Shown: positions 17,723 to 27,340, counted from the stretch's first letter. The stretch: DNA of 64,000 bases from Mucilaginibacter galii (GCF_014635825.1 NZ_BMDO01000007.1:124001-188000), one strand, 5' to 3'. Numbers and translations: made by a program. Notes: generated by a model not told the origin, from the letters alone.

Positions 17723-18286
17723 TTAATTAGCATCATCAAGCGCACTGCAGATAATGTGACCTATCAAGATATGCATTTCCTGAATACGGGCAGTAACGTT
17801 AGAGGGCACAACAATATTAATATCGCAGCAATCATTCATCTTACCGCCATTATTTCCCGAAAATCCTATAACCTCGCATTCTAACTCTTTAGCTTTGATC
17901 AACGCTTTTAACACATTGGCACTGTTGCCGCTTGTAGATATACCAATAACTACATCCCTCTTTACAGCTAACCCTTCAATTTGTCTTTCAAAAACACGTT
18001 CAAATCCGTAGTCGTTACCAATTGCAGTTAAGGCAGAAGTATCTGTAGTTAAAGCAATAGCAGGAAATGACTTCCGGTTTTTCACGAAACGGCCTACAAA
18101 TTCTGCAGCAATGTGCTGCGCATCACTTGCACTCCCGCCGTTACCAAATAATAACACTTTGTTACCTCTGTCTATACAGTCGATAATTATTTTGCAGATC
18201 TGCTCTATCTGATCATTAAGCTGTATTAGTGATTGTTGCGCGGTAGCAATATGTTCATTAAACTCTTGAGTAATCTTTTCAATCAT
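17723..18286 (-). CDS. gmhA: Phosphoheptose isomerase (GmhA, SIS domain)
   Basis: The 187-residue single SIS-domain protein keeps the GmhA active-site set: H58 and E62 in HIAAEFVGRF, and Q169 and H177 in RIQEMHILIGH, with the same 4- and 8-residue spacings as E. coli H61/E65 and Q172/H180. Phosphate-binding loops GNGGSASDAQ and STSGNSANV are intact. The family isomerises sedoheptulose 7-phosphate to a heptose 7-phosphate for LPS or S-layer heptose. No other heptose gene is in the window. A TAnnTTTG box precedes it by about 50 nt. Confidence 0.9.
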   Translation of the reverse strand: MIEKITQEFNEHIATAQQSLIQLNDQIEQICKIIIDCIDRGNKVLLFGNGGSASDAQHIAAEFVGRFVKNRKSFPAIALTTDTSALTAIGNDYGFERVFERQIEGLAVKRDVVIGISTSGNSANVLKALIKAKELECEVIGFSGNNGGKMNDCCDINIVVPSNVTARIQEMHILIGHIICSALDDAN

Positions 18287-18333
18287 ATAATATTATAGTC
18301 TTATGTAGGCGATAGTTGCCCAAATAACGGGAG

Positions 18334-18341
18334 CAAATTTA
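18334..18341 (-). promoter_or_regulatory. Bacteroidota -7 promoter element for gmhA
   Basis: The minus strand reads TAAATTTG, a full TAnnTTTG match. The predicted leader before the ATG at 18286 is about 40 nt. Confidence 0.5.
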
Positions 18342-18456
18342 TCGGTAATATATCGAAGTTAAACATTAAACAACGTTTTGTGTTTTAAAGCGAATACTTT
18401 ACATCGTAATTACTCTAACGGCATTACAAGAGCTCCATGCACCGCTTTTGTTTTTC

Positions 18457-18464
18457 TATATTTG
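18457..18464 (+). promoter_or_regulatory. Bacteroidota -7 promoter element for the RemB/Wzi-like gene
   Basis: TATATTTG is a full TAnnTTTG match, 13 nt before the ATG at 18478. Its position supports that ATG over the upstream in-frame TTG at 18448, which would lie upstream of the transcription start. Confidence 0.5.
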
Positions 18465-18477
18465 TTGCACTTTATTT

Positions 18478-20172
18478 ATGAAAAAACATATACCTTCTAT
18501 TCAAGCAGCTGTTGTGCTTATCTCGTTAATTACGCTGGTATTTTGCTCAACTACTACCGAAGCTCAAGTTCAGTATCAACCTTATAGCTATCAGTTTTAT
18601 CAAAAGTTAAATGATTCAGCTTATTCTACAAAAACTCGCTTTCATACATCGATAAAGCCATTTTTATTAGACGATTCCGTTTTAACAGCAAAATATAAAA
18701 GCTTGATGAGCTATGGAGTTGACACGCTTAATCATCATAGCTGGGTTCATCGTAAATTATTCGATGAGCATTTGATCGATATTAAGAAGCCGGATTACAC
18801 ATTTTTTGCTGATTACTTACCAGACTTGGTTATTGGCCGCGAGTTTAAAGAGTCGCGTACTACTTGGCTAAACACACGTGGCTACCAGGTGGGCGGTACC
18901 GTAGGTAAAAAATTTTACTTCTATTCGAGTGGGTTTGAGAATCAAGGTGTGTTTGCCAATTATATGGATACTTACACTAATCAAACGGGTACAGTTCAAG
19001 GCCAAGCCTATGACCGTACTTATGGTACAAAGAGAACAAAAGACTGGTCTTACGTTACTGCTTTGATTTCATATACCCCGGTTAAATACCTCAACATCGC
19101 CGCTGGTCATGATAAAAACTTTATTGGTGATGGGTACCGTTCTATGCTATTGTCTGATTACAGCTCGCCGTATTCATTTCTAAAACTAACCGGCAACTTG
19201 GGCAACGTAAGTTACATGGTAATGTGGAGCTACATGCAAGATCCAAGTTCTCCTAAATTGAGTTACGAAGTAGGCAACCGTAAAAAGTGGGGCGTGTTTC
19301 ATTACCTTGATTGGAACGTAACCAATAGATTGTCTTTGGGCTTTTTTGACTCTGTGATTTGGGCCGACTCTGACGACCAGGGACACAAACGCGGATTTGA
19401 TTTCACTTATGGAAACCCAATCATCTTTTTAAGACCGGTAGAAGCCAGTAACGGATCACCAGATAATGCAATGATTGGTTTCAACGGAAAATATAAATTG
19501 TCTGACCAAATGACAGCTTATGGCCAATTTGCTTTGGATGAGTTTGAAGCAAGTAATTTCTTCTCCAACAAAGGGAGTTCAAGAAACAAGTATGGCTGGC
19601 AAATCGGTATTCGTGGCGCAGATGTATTCAACGTTAAACGACTAAACTATTTAGTAGAATATAATGGCGCAAAACCCTATACCTACAGTCAGGCAACTTC
19701 AATAATTAATTACGCCCAGCAAAATGAACCGTTGGCACATCCATGGGGCGCTAACTTTAAAGAAATAGTTGGCTTATTGAATTATAGCTACAAGCGCTTT
19801 GATTTTTCTGGACAAGTAAACTATGGCCATTATGGGTTGGATGCGAATGGTTTGAATTGGGGTAAAGATTTATTCAAATCATATTTAACACCCGCAAGGT
19901 TTGATGGCAATCCGGCGGATTTCGGCACGCGTAGTGCGGCAACAACTTCGGGTAACTTTATTGGGCAGGGCGTTACTACAAACATGTACTATGCAGAGGG
20001 TAAAGTTGCTTACCTTCTTAATCCAAAATACAATTTGAGACTTGAAATAGGAGGACTATACAGAAGAGAAACTAACAGCTTATTTAAAGAAAATACTACT
20101 ATGTTGAGTATTGGCCTGCGCAGCTCGTTCAGAAGTCTATATAACGATATTGCAAGTTATAAGCTACGTTAA
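18478..20172 (+). CDS. RemB/Wzi-like outer-membrane beta-barrel protein
   Basis: The protein is 564 residues from the ATG at 18478. It has an N-terminal signal peptide (KKHIPSIQAAVVLISLITLVF, cleaved near TEA-QV). The rest is rich in alternating aromatic strands, typical of a large beta barrel, and contains the block QPYSYQFYQKLN seen in RemB-type proteins. RemB affects gliding in Flavobacterium, and Wzi-type proteins anchor capsule at the outer membrane. It is the only plus-strand gene inside the polysaccharide locus, has its own promoter, and ends at a terminator shared with the converging epimerase gene. Capsule anchoring is an inference from context. Confidence 0.65.
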   Translation: MKKHIPSIQAAVVLISLITLVFCSTTTEAQVQYQPYSYQFYQKLNDSAYSTKTRFHTSIKPFLLDDSVLTAKYKSLMSYGVDTLNHHSWVHRKLFDEHLIDIKKPDYTFFADYLPDLVIGREFKESRTTWLNTRGYQVGGTVGKKFYFYSSGFENQGVFANYMDTYTNQTGTVQGQAYDRTYGTKRTKDWSYVTALISYTPVKYLNIAAGHDKNFIGDGYRSMLLSDYSSPYSFLKLTGNLGNVSYMVMWSYMQDPSSPKLSYEVGNRKKWGVFHYLDWNVTNRLSLGFFDSVIWADSDDQGHKRGFDFTYGNPIIFLRPVEASNGSPDNAMIGFNGKYKLSDQMTAYGQFALDEFEASNFFSNKGSSRNKYGWQIGIRGADVFNVKRLNYLVEYNGAKPYTYSQATSIINYAQQNEPLAHPWGANFKEIVGLLNYSYKRFDFSGQVNYGHYGLDANGLNWGKDLFKSYLTPARFDGNPADFGTRSAATTSGNFIGQGVTTNMYYAEGKVAYLLNPKYNLRLEIGGLYRRETNSLFKENTTMLSIGLRSSFRSLYNDIASYKLR

Positions 20173-20176
20173 AATA

Positions 20177-20216
20177 AAGAAAGAGTTGATTGATAAATTT
20201 AAATCAACTCTTTCTT
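20177..20216. terminator. Bidirectional terminator overlapping the end of the epimerase gene
   Basis: Perfect 15-bp arms (20177-20191 and 20202-20216) with a 10-nt loop lie between two converging genes. The right arm contains the last codons of the minus-strand epimerase, whose TAA is at 20199-20201. Confidence 0.7.
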
Positions 20217-21173
20217 GTTACAATCGTTAAACCAATCATCAATTGCCTCCCTTAAGCTATACTTAAGATGAAACTGAGATTCACTTAACTTTTTGCCAGA
20301 TATGTTAGTAGATATCATTAATTTTTTCACACGATCTGGATGTATTCCATTGATCTTCTTACCAATTATACTTCCTGTATAATAAAGCGTAGACGCTGCT
20401 AACTTAAGTAGCGGAGCAGGCACTAATATTTGCGGCTTGTTAACTTTTGTTACTTCAGCCATAATTTCACAAATTTCCTGGATTGTTGGCGCAGGATAAT
20501 ATGTAAGATTATATGTATCTACACCTTTAGATGTATTATTAGCAGACGCTTCATAAAGAATTCGTACAACATCTTTGACATATACGGCAGCTTTTGTGGT
20601 GTCCTTCCTACCAGGATAGAAGAAAAAGCCTTTTTTCATTGATTGATAAAGCCTCGTAAAATTCCCCCCTTCTTGCTTTCCAAAAACTACCCCAGGTCTA
20701 ACTATGAATAATTTTCTGTTAGCAGGATCTTCTGCCTGCCAAACCTTATGTATATACTCGGCAGTCAACTTGGAGATGCCATAAGGTGTATTAGGCATCG
20801 GCATTGTCGTTTCAGATTTTAAGTCTTCCGATGGGCCATAAGGCGCTATGGAGCTTGTGAATATTATAGTATTTATATGATTTTGCCTTGCGAAGTTGCA
20901 AATATTTTCTGCACCTAAGATATTAGTCTCAAAATACTCCTTATCAGCATGCCCGGGAGTTGTGTGTACTGCCGCCAAATTGTAAATAACTGAACCAGAC
21001 AAATCTGGCAAGTCTATGGAAATTGGTTTCCTTACGTCTAAATAAGTAAATTCGTTGTGTGCTTTAGCGGCTATATCGTAACTAAGAACATTTCCGTTTA
21101 TCTGTTGAGCAGATATGTATTTGGTAAGATGACTTCCAATGAAGCCGGCTCCACCAAAGATTAAATAATTCAT
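20199..21173 (-). CDS. NAD-dependent epimerase/dehydratase (extended SDR)
   Basis: The 324-residue protein has the Rossmann motif GGAGFIG (residues 7-13) and the SDR catalytic set S108, Y131 and K135 (TSS...YGISK). The family covers nucleotide-sugar 4-epimerases, dehydratases and reductases. Given a UDP-HexNAc-type dehydrogenase in the same cluster, a 4-epimerase role is plausible but not shown. It is the last gene of the main polysaccharide operon, 10 nt after the GT4 gene, and ends inside a terminator hairpin. Confidence 0.85.
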   Translation of the reverse strand: MNYLIFGGAGFIGSHLTKYISAQQINGNVLSYDIAAKAHNEFTYLDVRKPISIDLPDLSGSVIYNLAAVHTTPGHADKEYFETNILGAENICNFARQNHINTIIFTSSIAPYGPSEDLKSETTMPMPNTPYGISKLTAEYIHKVWQAEDPANRKLFIVRPGVVFGKQEGGNFTRLYQSMKKGFFFYPGRKDTTKAAVYVKDVVRILYEASANNTSKGVDTYNLTYYPAPTIQEICEIMAEVTKVNKPQILVPAPLLKLAASTLYYTGSIIGKKINGIHPDRVKKLMISTNISGKKLSESQFHLKYSLREAIDDWFNDCNKKELI

Positions 21174-21183
21174 TTTTTTATTT

Positions 21184-22287
21184 TTAGCAGTTCAATTTAG
21201 CATTTACAAAATTTAAAAATTGCTCTTTAAATCTCTCCGAACTAAACTTTTCCGCATGTTTTCTAATAACTAATGGGTCAAATTTCGATTTATTCGTTTC
21301 AAACTCAGACACCGCTTGTATAAGGGAATCTGATGTTTGTTCTTTGTAAAATACGCCCGTAATTCCATCTATAACCGATTCTAATACACCTCCCTTGCCA
21401 AATGCAATTACGGGTGTACCACAAGCTTGTGCTTCAACTGGCACTATACCAAAGTCTTCTTCTGCTGCAAATACAAATGCCTTAGATTTAGACATAATTT
21501 CTTTCAATTTGTCAAACGGCTGAAAACCCAAAAGTTCAATATTCGCAGAAGCTAATTTCTTTATTTTTTTGAAGTCTGGGCCATCACCTATAACGATCAA
21601 TTTTTTATCAGGCATCTTAGAAAAGGCACTTACAATCAAATCAATTTTTTTGTACGGAACCATTCTGGAACAGGTAAAGTAATAATCTTCTTTTACTGTT
21701 TCCAAGGTAAAGTCCTCTACTGCAACGTTTGGATATATGGTTTTGCTTTCCCTGTTGTAAACTTTTTTTATCCTTTTGCCTATGTAATCTGAATTAGATA
21801 AAAAGTGGTCTACCCTGTTTGTACTTATAATATCCCAGGTTCTTATCCTATGTAAAAGGTATTTTGCAAGAGCACCCTTAATTCCTTTATCTAAACCAGA
21901 CTCTCTTAAGTATTGGTGATGTAGATCCCATGCATAACGTATTGGTGAATGACAATAACATATATGAAGCTGATTTGAATTCGTTAATACACCCTTTGCC
22001 ACTGAATGAGAAGATGATATGATTAGATCGTACTCCGAAAGGTCGAACTGTTCGATAGCAAGAGGAAACAGCGGAAGGTAAGATCTCCATTTTGTTTTTG
22101 CAAAAGGAAATTTCTGTATAAAAGAAGTTTGCAATTTGTGAGAGTCTAATCCAAGGGCTTTAACAGTTTCAGGAATAGCTACCAATGTAAATAAATCCGC
22201 ATCTGGATAAATTTTTGATATTTCCTGTACAACTTTCTCTGAGCCTCCAACAGTGGTTAACCATTCTTGTATAATAGCTACTCTCAT
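21184..22287 (-). CDS. Glycosyltransferase family 4
   Basis: The 367-residue GT-B enzyme begins MRVAIIQEWLTTVGGSEKVVQEI, as in WbaZ-type mannosyl and related transferases. The C-terminal donor-binding domain carries the E-x7-E pattern near residues 270-285 (FAAEEDFGIVPVEAQACGTPVI). It adds a sugar to the lipid-linked repeat unit in the cytoplasm. The donor is unknown. It lies 62 nt after the polymerase gene and 10 nt before the epimerase gene. Confidence 0.92.
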   Translation of the reverse strand: MRVAIIQEWLTTVGGSEKVVQEISKIYPDADLFTLVAIPETVKALGLDSHKLQTSFIQKFPFAKTKWRSYLPLFPLAIEQFDLSEYDLIISSSHSVAKGVLTNSNQLHICYCHSPIRYAWDLHHQYLRESGLDKGIKGALAKYLLHRIRTWDIISTNRVDHFLSNSDYIGKRIKKVYNRESKTIYPNVAVEDFTLETVKEDYYFTCSRMVPYKKIDLIVSAFSKMPDKKLIVIGDGPDFKKIKKLASANIELLGFQPFDKLKEIMSKSKAFVFAAEEDFGIVPVEAQACGTPVIAFGKGGVLESVIDGITGVFYKEQTSDSLIQAVSEFETNKSKFDPLVIRKHAEKFSSERFKEQFLNFVNAKLNC

Positions 22288-22349
22288 ATTAGCGTTTGTA
22301 AATAATCATGCGTAAAATTATAATTTCGAAGATGTAGCCGTTCATGAAC

Positions 22350-23543
22350 CTAATTAATTTGTAAGTCAAGATATTTCACCGCTGATGTAGAAGACAATGT
22401 ATAAGACGATAAAAACCAAAAGAAAGCCATAACTGGAATTAAAAGCATAGCTCCATCAGAAGCGCATATTATAACATAAATTAGTATTCCCCAATGAGTG
22501 TTATCTAATCTTCTATTTTGCGGATATCTATATAAAGTAATTAAAGGTGAAAGTATGTAAATGACAAATAAAATTAATCCTACTAAACCGAAATTTGTTA
22601 ACATAGAAGCATAAACTATTTCTGTAATACCCTGAAATTTTGCAGCACTAAAAAGTGTAAAATTATCTAGTATACTTAACTGATGCGCTCTACCTCCTAA
22701 ATCTTTATCAGTTAAAAAATTCAGGTCCAAGTTCATGAATTTTAATAATAGAGGCACAATTAATATTACGCCTATAACTGTAAGTCCTAAGGTTATATAC
22801 CCCTTAATGTTTTTTAAATTTTTTATTATGATTAGTAATAAAAAAATGATCATTCCAATCCATACGGTTCTGGATAAAGTTAACGCAAGCGCTGCAAAAA
22901 ATAGAATCTTAAAAATTTTTTTAGGCTCTTTAGCTATATAAAAGGGCGTTAATAATAGCATGCAGACTCCATATATATTACCATTATTATACGTAGAGGT
23001 TAGTTTCATTAAATCGCCTCTCAAATTGAATTTTTCATCAATATGACCGTAGTCTGCAATGTTTACTGTTAAATAAGGAATTTCAAGTATTTTTCCCGTT
23101 AGTATTTTTTGTACAAAGAGTGCTAAGCCAAACACAATAACAAATCTTAGGCACCATAAAAATACCTTATCATAATAGGGCGTATTATAAATTTCATCAA
23201 TTGCCGAATTGAAACACATTAGGCAAATTATTGGCATAACAAGTATACTCAATATATAGGACGATAGAAAACCACCCAAATTACTATCAAACGTACTAAA
23301 ACACAAACTGATACTCGAATAAAAAATAAAAGGCAAACATAAAAGCAAGCACAATTGCCTTTTTTTAGAGAACTTAAATTGAAAATTATTTAAACATAAA
23401 CGTATCATAATAAATGGCAATGCTATTAGAAAAAGCATATAACCCCAGGTAAGCGGAATCTCTCCTATCTTAAACCCTCCTTTAGGAAAAGCAAGCAAAA
23501 AGATTATGGTAATAACAGCGTAAGCTTTTTTTAAACCCTTCAT
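22350..23543 (-). CDS. O-antigen polymerase/ligase-like membrane protein (Wzy candidate)
   Basis: The 397-residue protein has about ten to eleven hydrophobic helices and a longer loop near residues 160-200. It lacks strong sequence signatures, as is usual for Wzy. Polymerases of this class join repeat units on the outer face of the inner membrane. It lies with wzx and glycosyltransferases in the same operon, which makes the Wzy assignment likely. Base composition is among the most AT-rich in the window. Confidence 0.75.
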   Translation of the reverse strand: MKGLKKAYAVITIIFLLAFPKGGFKIGEIPLTWGYMLFLIALPFIMIRLCLNNFQFKFSKKRQLCLLLCLPFIFYSSISLCFSTFDSNLGGFLSSYILSILVMPIICLMCFNSAIDEIYNTPYYDKVFLWCLRFVIVFGLALFVQKILTGKILEIPYLTVNIADYGHIDEKFNLRGDLMKLTSTYNNGNIYGVCMLLLTPFYIAKEPKKIFKILFFAALALTLSRTVWIGMIIFLLLIIIKNLKNIKGYITLGLTVIGVILIVPLLLKFMNLDLNFLTDKDLGGRAHQLSILDNFTLFSAAKFQGITEIVYASMLTNFGLVGLILFVIYILSPLITLYRYPQNRRLDNTHWGILIYVIICASDGAMLLIPVMAFFWFLSSYTLSSTSAVKYLDLQIN

Positions 23544-23595
23544 TTATGAACCTTACCTTAGTACTATAGTCACTTCTCTATACACCATTTGTCAA

Positions 23596-24612
23596 TTATT
23601 TCTTTTGCATATATTTTCTTACAAAGCGATATACAATTGAAGAACGATTACCGAAGATAAAATTTATATAATATAATGTTTTTGGTACTATATGATCAAA
23701 TAACCCTAATTTGGATAATTCTCTCCTTAACTCTTTAAGATTATGCTTACCCGCTGTAGCATTCATTTCGAATATGTGAAATGATTGCCGAACTGTAAGC
23801 TCCCTTTTAAGTGGACTATATAGGTCAATTCCGTAGACTGCTCCCACATCCTTGCCTATGTTCAACACTCCCTTCCACATGCTTGTCCTCGCGCTCGCTG
23901 AATATGCCCCAACAGAATGGTTTTTAGCACCGGCCTCCCCAAATAATGGCGGATTACCTGCCCTTCCACCTACGGTGGGTTTAGCAAGATAACCTATTCC
24001 ATTAGTGCAGTACGCATGACTTGCCAAATATATCTGGTAGTATAATGTTCCATCATATTTATTAGTATGCAAAGGCTCTGCCCAATTTTTGTTGACAATT
24101 AACCCTCCTACAAATCCGGCAACTCTAAATAATAAATTTGCAGGCATTTCATTATTTATTATAACTTCATGATCAAAAAACCTTGATATTCCTAAAGGTT
24201 TATTAATGTCGGTATTGAATCGGATAAATGGTCGGGAAATCATAGCAACGTTAGGATTTCTTAAACAAAATTCATTTATAATACCAATTCCCTCTGGAAG
24301 TAATAAGTCATCGTTACCAATGAGTATTACCCATTTAAAAGAAGATAACTGTATTAACTTACGTATGTTGGCATCATATCCTAAATTGATTTCGTTTTCA
24401 ATATAATTAAATTTACATCCCTTTGCTTCAAAAACAGGCGCCCATTTATCTCCTATAACTTTTAGTATACTACGCTGTTTGGAGTAATCTTCACATATGA
24501 TTACTTCATCAGGCAACTGGGTTGAATTAATTATAGATGTTAGTAATTCTTCAAATTCTTCAGGTCTGCCGTAACTTGGAATTGCAATACTGTATCCTTC
24601 AGGGACTATCAT
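23596..24612 (-). CDS. Glycosyltransferase family 2
   Basis: The 338-residue GT-A enzyme begins with IPSYGRPEEFEELLTSI and carries the DDLLLPEGIGIINEF block (near residues 98-112) with the DxD-like NDD metal site. It transfers a sugar from a nucleotide donor in the cytoplasm. The C-terminal part ends in basic residues, suggesting membrane association. It lies 16 nt after the acyltransferase gene and 52 nt before the polymerase gene. Confidence 0.88.
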   Translation of the reverse strand: MIVPEGYSIAIPSYGRPEEFEELLTSIINSTQLPDEVIICEDYSKQRSILKVIGDKWAPVFEAKGCKFNYIENEINLGYDANIRKLIQLSSFKWVILIGNDDLLLPEGIGIINEFCLRNPNVAMISRPFIRFNTDINKPLGISRFFDHEVIINNEMPANLLFRVAGFVGGLIVNKNWAEPLHTNKYDGTLYYQIYLASHAYCTNGIGYLAKPTVGGRAGNPPLFGEAGAKNHSVGAYSASARTSMWKGVLNIGKDVGAVYGIDLYSPLKRELTVRQSFHIFEMNATAGKHNLKELRRELSKLGLFDHIVPKTLYYINFIFGNRSSIVYRFVRKYMQKK

Positions 24613-24628
24613 TTAAATTTTATTCTAT

Positions 24629-25273
24629 TTATAAACTTTTTATTAATTTGGCTGGAACACCTGCAATAACCGAATTTGGTGGAAAGCTCTTAGTCACTAC
24701 AGCATTTGCACCCACTATTGAATTTGCACCAATAGTTAAATTGGGCATTATCGCTGCCCCTTCTCCAATCCAAACATTATTCTCAATAACAACCGGACCT
24801 TTTGAAATCACAATTCGCTCGGAAGGAGGTATCATTATTGATTGTGCCGATACTTCCCCATGATAATGATCTGTTATGAAAACCCTGCTTGCCAACAAAA
24901 CGTTATCGCCGATAACAATTTTATTTACACAGCCTATATGACAATCATAGTTTATAGAAACATTATCTCCAATAATAATTTCTGGTGTATAATAATTATT
25001 GTTGTGTCTCGTATATGCTTCCATCCTTAGCCTGGAAAAAGATGAAAAATTATTACCGATAGTAATATTCTCAAGGCCTACATAATCAAATGATGGTTGG
25101 ATGCTGAAACTATTGCCGCATTTTTTTAATGAAAACTTGATCCAGCCCGAGTATATATAAAAGCCAAAATGCTGTATAACTTTTATAAGTAATTTAGGGA
25201 AAATAAGGGCAAGGATTAAGCCTAAAAAATTTCCAATAAATTGGAAAACTGATTTGAGAAAGCTCTTGTTCAT
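24629..25273 (-). CDS. Hexapeptide-repeat acyltransferase
   Basis: The 214-residue protein contains left-handed beta-helix repeats (VIIGDNV, IVIGDNVLLASRVFITDHYH, VVIENNVWIGEGAAIMPNLTIG) ending in AVVTKSFPPNSVIAGVPAKLIK. This layout matches WcaF/WbbJ-type O-acetyltransferases acting on sugars, with the conserved HYH histidine. An N-terminal hydrophobic helix may anchor it. Its start codon overlaps the stop of the upstream GT2 gene (TAATG), so translation is coupled. Confidence 0.88.
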   Translation of the reverse strand: MNKSFLKSVFQFIGNFLGLILALIFPKLLIKVIQHFGFYIYSGWIKFSLKKCGNSFSIQPSFDYVGLENITIGNNFSSFSRLRMEAYTRHNNNYYTPEIIIGDNVSINYDCHIGCVNKIVIGDNVLLASRVFITDHYHGEVSAQSIMIPPSERIVISKGPVVIENNVWIGEGAAIMPNLTIGANSIVGANAVVTKSFPPNSVIAGVPAKLIKSL

Positions 25274-26091
25274 TAAATTAACATTTTCTTAACATAACCA
25301 AGCATATTCCTCAATATCAAATAAGATATGTGAACTTTACGGCTATTGCTGTAATACTGTATATTGTTAACATAAGACTTTATGATTGACGCCACAATCT
25401 TCTTTTTATGTTTGGGATTGCGACACATATTTAAGTCATGAACGCGATACAAGGCTACTGTTTCGTCTATAAATAGAAGAAGCTCTTTCCCTATTACATG
25501 TAAATAAAAGTTTAAATCTTCGGCAAGTATATTTTCCGGGTAAGGGCCAATAACATTATAAACCTCTTTTTTTGCCATCATAACCGGGCCAGGAACAGAC
25601 CATTGTTTTATTACACTATCTTTTAGCTTCTCGTCTGATAAATAATTGGCTTTATCACCATGATACAAATCCACTATAGCACTTTGCAAAATTATCTTAC
25701 TTTCTGAATCTATTACTTGAGCGTCACCTACTACAACCAGTTTTGAAGTGCCCTGTAAAGACTTTACTCTGACTGAAATGCTATAAGGTGTTAGCATATC
25801 ATCGCTTGCCAATAACGTTATGTAACTACCATTAGCCGTTTGCACTAGCTCGTTAAGAGTTTTTGCAAGTCCTCTGTTTTCTCTATCGGTAAATAATATG
25901 GGCACACTAGAAGAATTGTCATCAATCCATTTACGAATTACTGAAGCTGATTCATCTGTAGATCCATCATTAATTACAACAATTTCAATATTTTTATAAT
26001 CATTATTTATTACACTATCTAAACATTCCAAAATGTAAGATTCGTGATTATAACATGGGATGATTACTGATACTAAAGGATTAATATTCAT
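25273..26091 (-). CDS. Glycosyltransferase family 2
   Basis: The 272-residue GT-A enzyme begins VSVIIPCYNHESYILECLDSV, with EIVVINDGSTDES (near residues 35-47) and the metal-binding region ASDDM near residue 97. It is likely to add a sugar to the polysaccharide repeat unit. Its stop overlaps the start of the acyltransferase gene by one base, and it begins 1 nt after the wzx stop, so the three genes are translationally linked. Confidence 0.9.
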   Translation of the reverse strand: MNINPLVSVIIPCYNHESYILECLDSVINNDYKNIEIVVINDGSTDESASVIRKWIDDNSSSVPILFTDRENRGLAKTLNELVQTANGSYITLLASDDMLTPYSISVRVKSLQGTSKLVVVGDAQVIDSESKIILQSAIVDLYHGDKANYLSDEKLKDSVIKQWSVPGPVMMAKKEVYNVIGPYPENILAEDLNFYLHVIGKELLLFIDETVALYRVHDLNMCRNPKHKKKIVASIIKSYVNNIQYYSNSRKVHISYLILRNMLGYVKKMLI

Positions 26092-26092
26092 A

Positions 26093-27340
26093 TTAATTAA
26101 ATAACGTCTTTCTAAAAATCATTAGCATTAATAAGAAATACATGAAGTAGCTAACAGCAAACGCTATTGTAATGCCAACTAAACCGAATGAGCGTATGCA
26201 AAAATAGCCAATTACAACGTAGCATACGCTGAATCCAATTTCAGTAATAACATAAATTTTTGTCATTGACTTTGCTACTAACAAGTAACCCAAAAGCCAG
26301 GCTGCAATCTTAAAAAAGTCTCCAAGTAACTGATAGAAAAAGAGACTTTGCATATTTATAAAGCTTTCAACGTATAGAATACGAATTATTATAAACCTCA
26401 TGAAATAGATTATAACGCAACTAACAAATACAGCTGGCATTATAATCTTGTAACCATTTAGTATCTCATTTTTCAAATCCTTATCTAACAATAATGATGA
26501 TAGCTTTGGAAGATAATAAGTTCCTAAGGAAGTTGTTATGAGGAGTAGATAACCATCTGATATACGCATCATCCCCTGCCAATAGCCTGCCGAATCAATC
26601 CCCAATTTGTTAGCAATTAAGTTTCTTAAAAATATTTGCGATACCGGAACTGTTAAGGCTGTTACAATAGCCATTAGGCTAAAATGGGATAAGCTAACCG
26701 CAACTTTTCTATCAAATGGCTGATTGAAATACGACCATTGAAACCAATCGCTTTTCAAGATCATTGCTAACGTAACAAAGAAAACTATTGATTGAGCTAA
26801 TACCAATGCGTAAATTGCACCTTGCAGTTTAAAATAAAATACTAAAATAACTGTAAACAATAAGCCTATAATGCTTCCAGCGGTGTTTATTACTGTGAAA
26901 GATGATATTTGCTTTTTCCCGTTTAGAATTGATATCAGAAGAGAATTGAGTGAATATAACACAATTGTTATACCTAAAACCTTTATAGGCATACTATAAA
27001 CTTCTGAACTAAATAAATAATTTGAGATATATGGCGATAATATTAGCAACACTGCTCCTATAAGGAAAGAGCAATACAAGCTAATTTTAAATGAGGTGCT
27101 AAAAAGCTTTTGTAATTGATCCTTGTCACCATCAAACTCCGCGGTATATTTAATTACCCCATTATTGATAGCCCCGTTAGCAAAAGTTAATGCAATGGCA
27201 ATAAAATTTGTAAATTGACCAATAGTGGCAACACCCGTAGCACCTGTAAAAACGGCTACAGCTTTATTGGCTACAAAACCTGCTGCAATACGGACAACTG
27301 TAATAATTGCCGAGAAAAAAGACGTTTTTAAAAGTTTCAA
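26093..27340 (-). CDS. Wzx-type polysaccharide flippase (TTG start)
   Basis: The 415-residue protein has about 12 membrane helices of the MOP/PST superfamily. Its N-terminus LLKTSFFSAIITVVRIAAGF-VANKAVAVFTGATGVATIG matches WzxB/WzxE-like flippases. The first in-frame start after a stop is TTG at 27340, and the conserved N-terminus starts immediately, so I use it; no ATG lies nearby. It flips lipid-linked repeat units across the inner membrane. A 215-nt AT-rich gap separates it from the aminotransferase gene, with only a weak palindrome (ATTACACTGTAAT at 27376-27388). Confidence 0.9.
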   Translation of the reverse strand: MKLLKTSFFSAIITVVRIAAGFVANKAVAVFTGATGVATIGQFTNFIAIALTFANGAINNGVIKYTAEFDGDKDQLQKLFSTSFKISLYCSFLIGAVLLILSPYISNYLFSSEVYSMPIKVLGITIVLYSLNSLLISILNGKKQISSFTVINTAGSIIGLLFTVILVFYFKLQGAIYALVLAQSIVFFVTLAMILKSDWFQWSYFNQPFDRKVAVSLSHFSLMAIVTALTVPVSQIFLRNLIANKLGIDSAGYWQGMMRISDGYLLLITTSLGTYYLPKLSSLLLDKDLKNEILNGYKIIMPAVFVSCVIIYFMRFIIIRILYVESFINMQSLFFYQLLGDFFKIAAWLLGYLLVAKSMTKIYVITEIGFSVCYVVIGYFCIRSFGLVGITIAFAVSYFMYFLLMLMIFRKTLFN

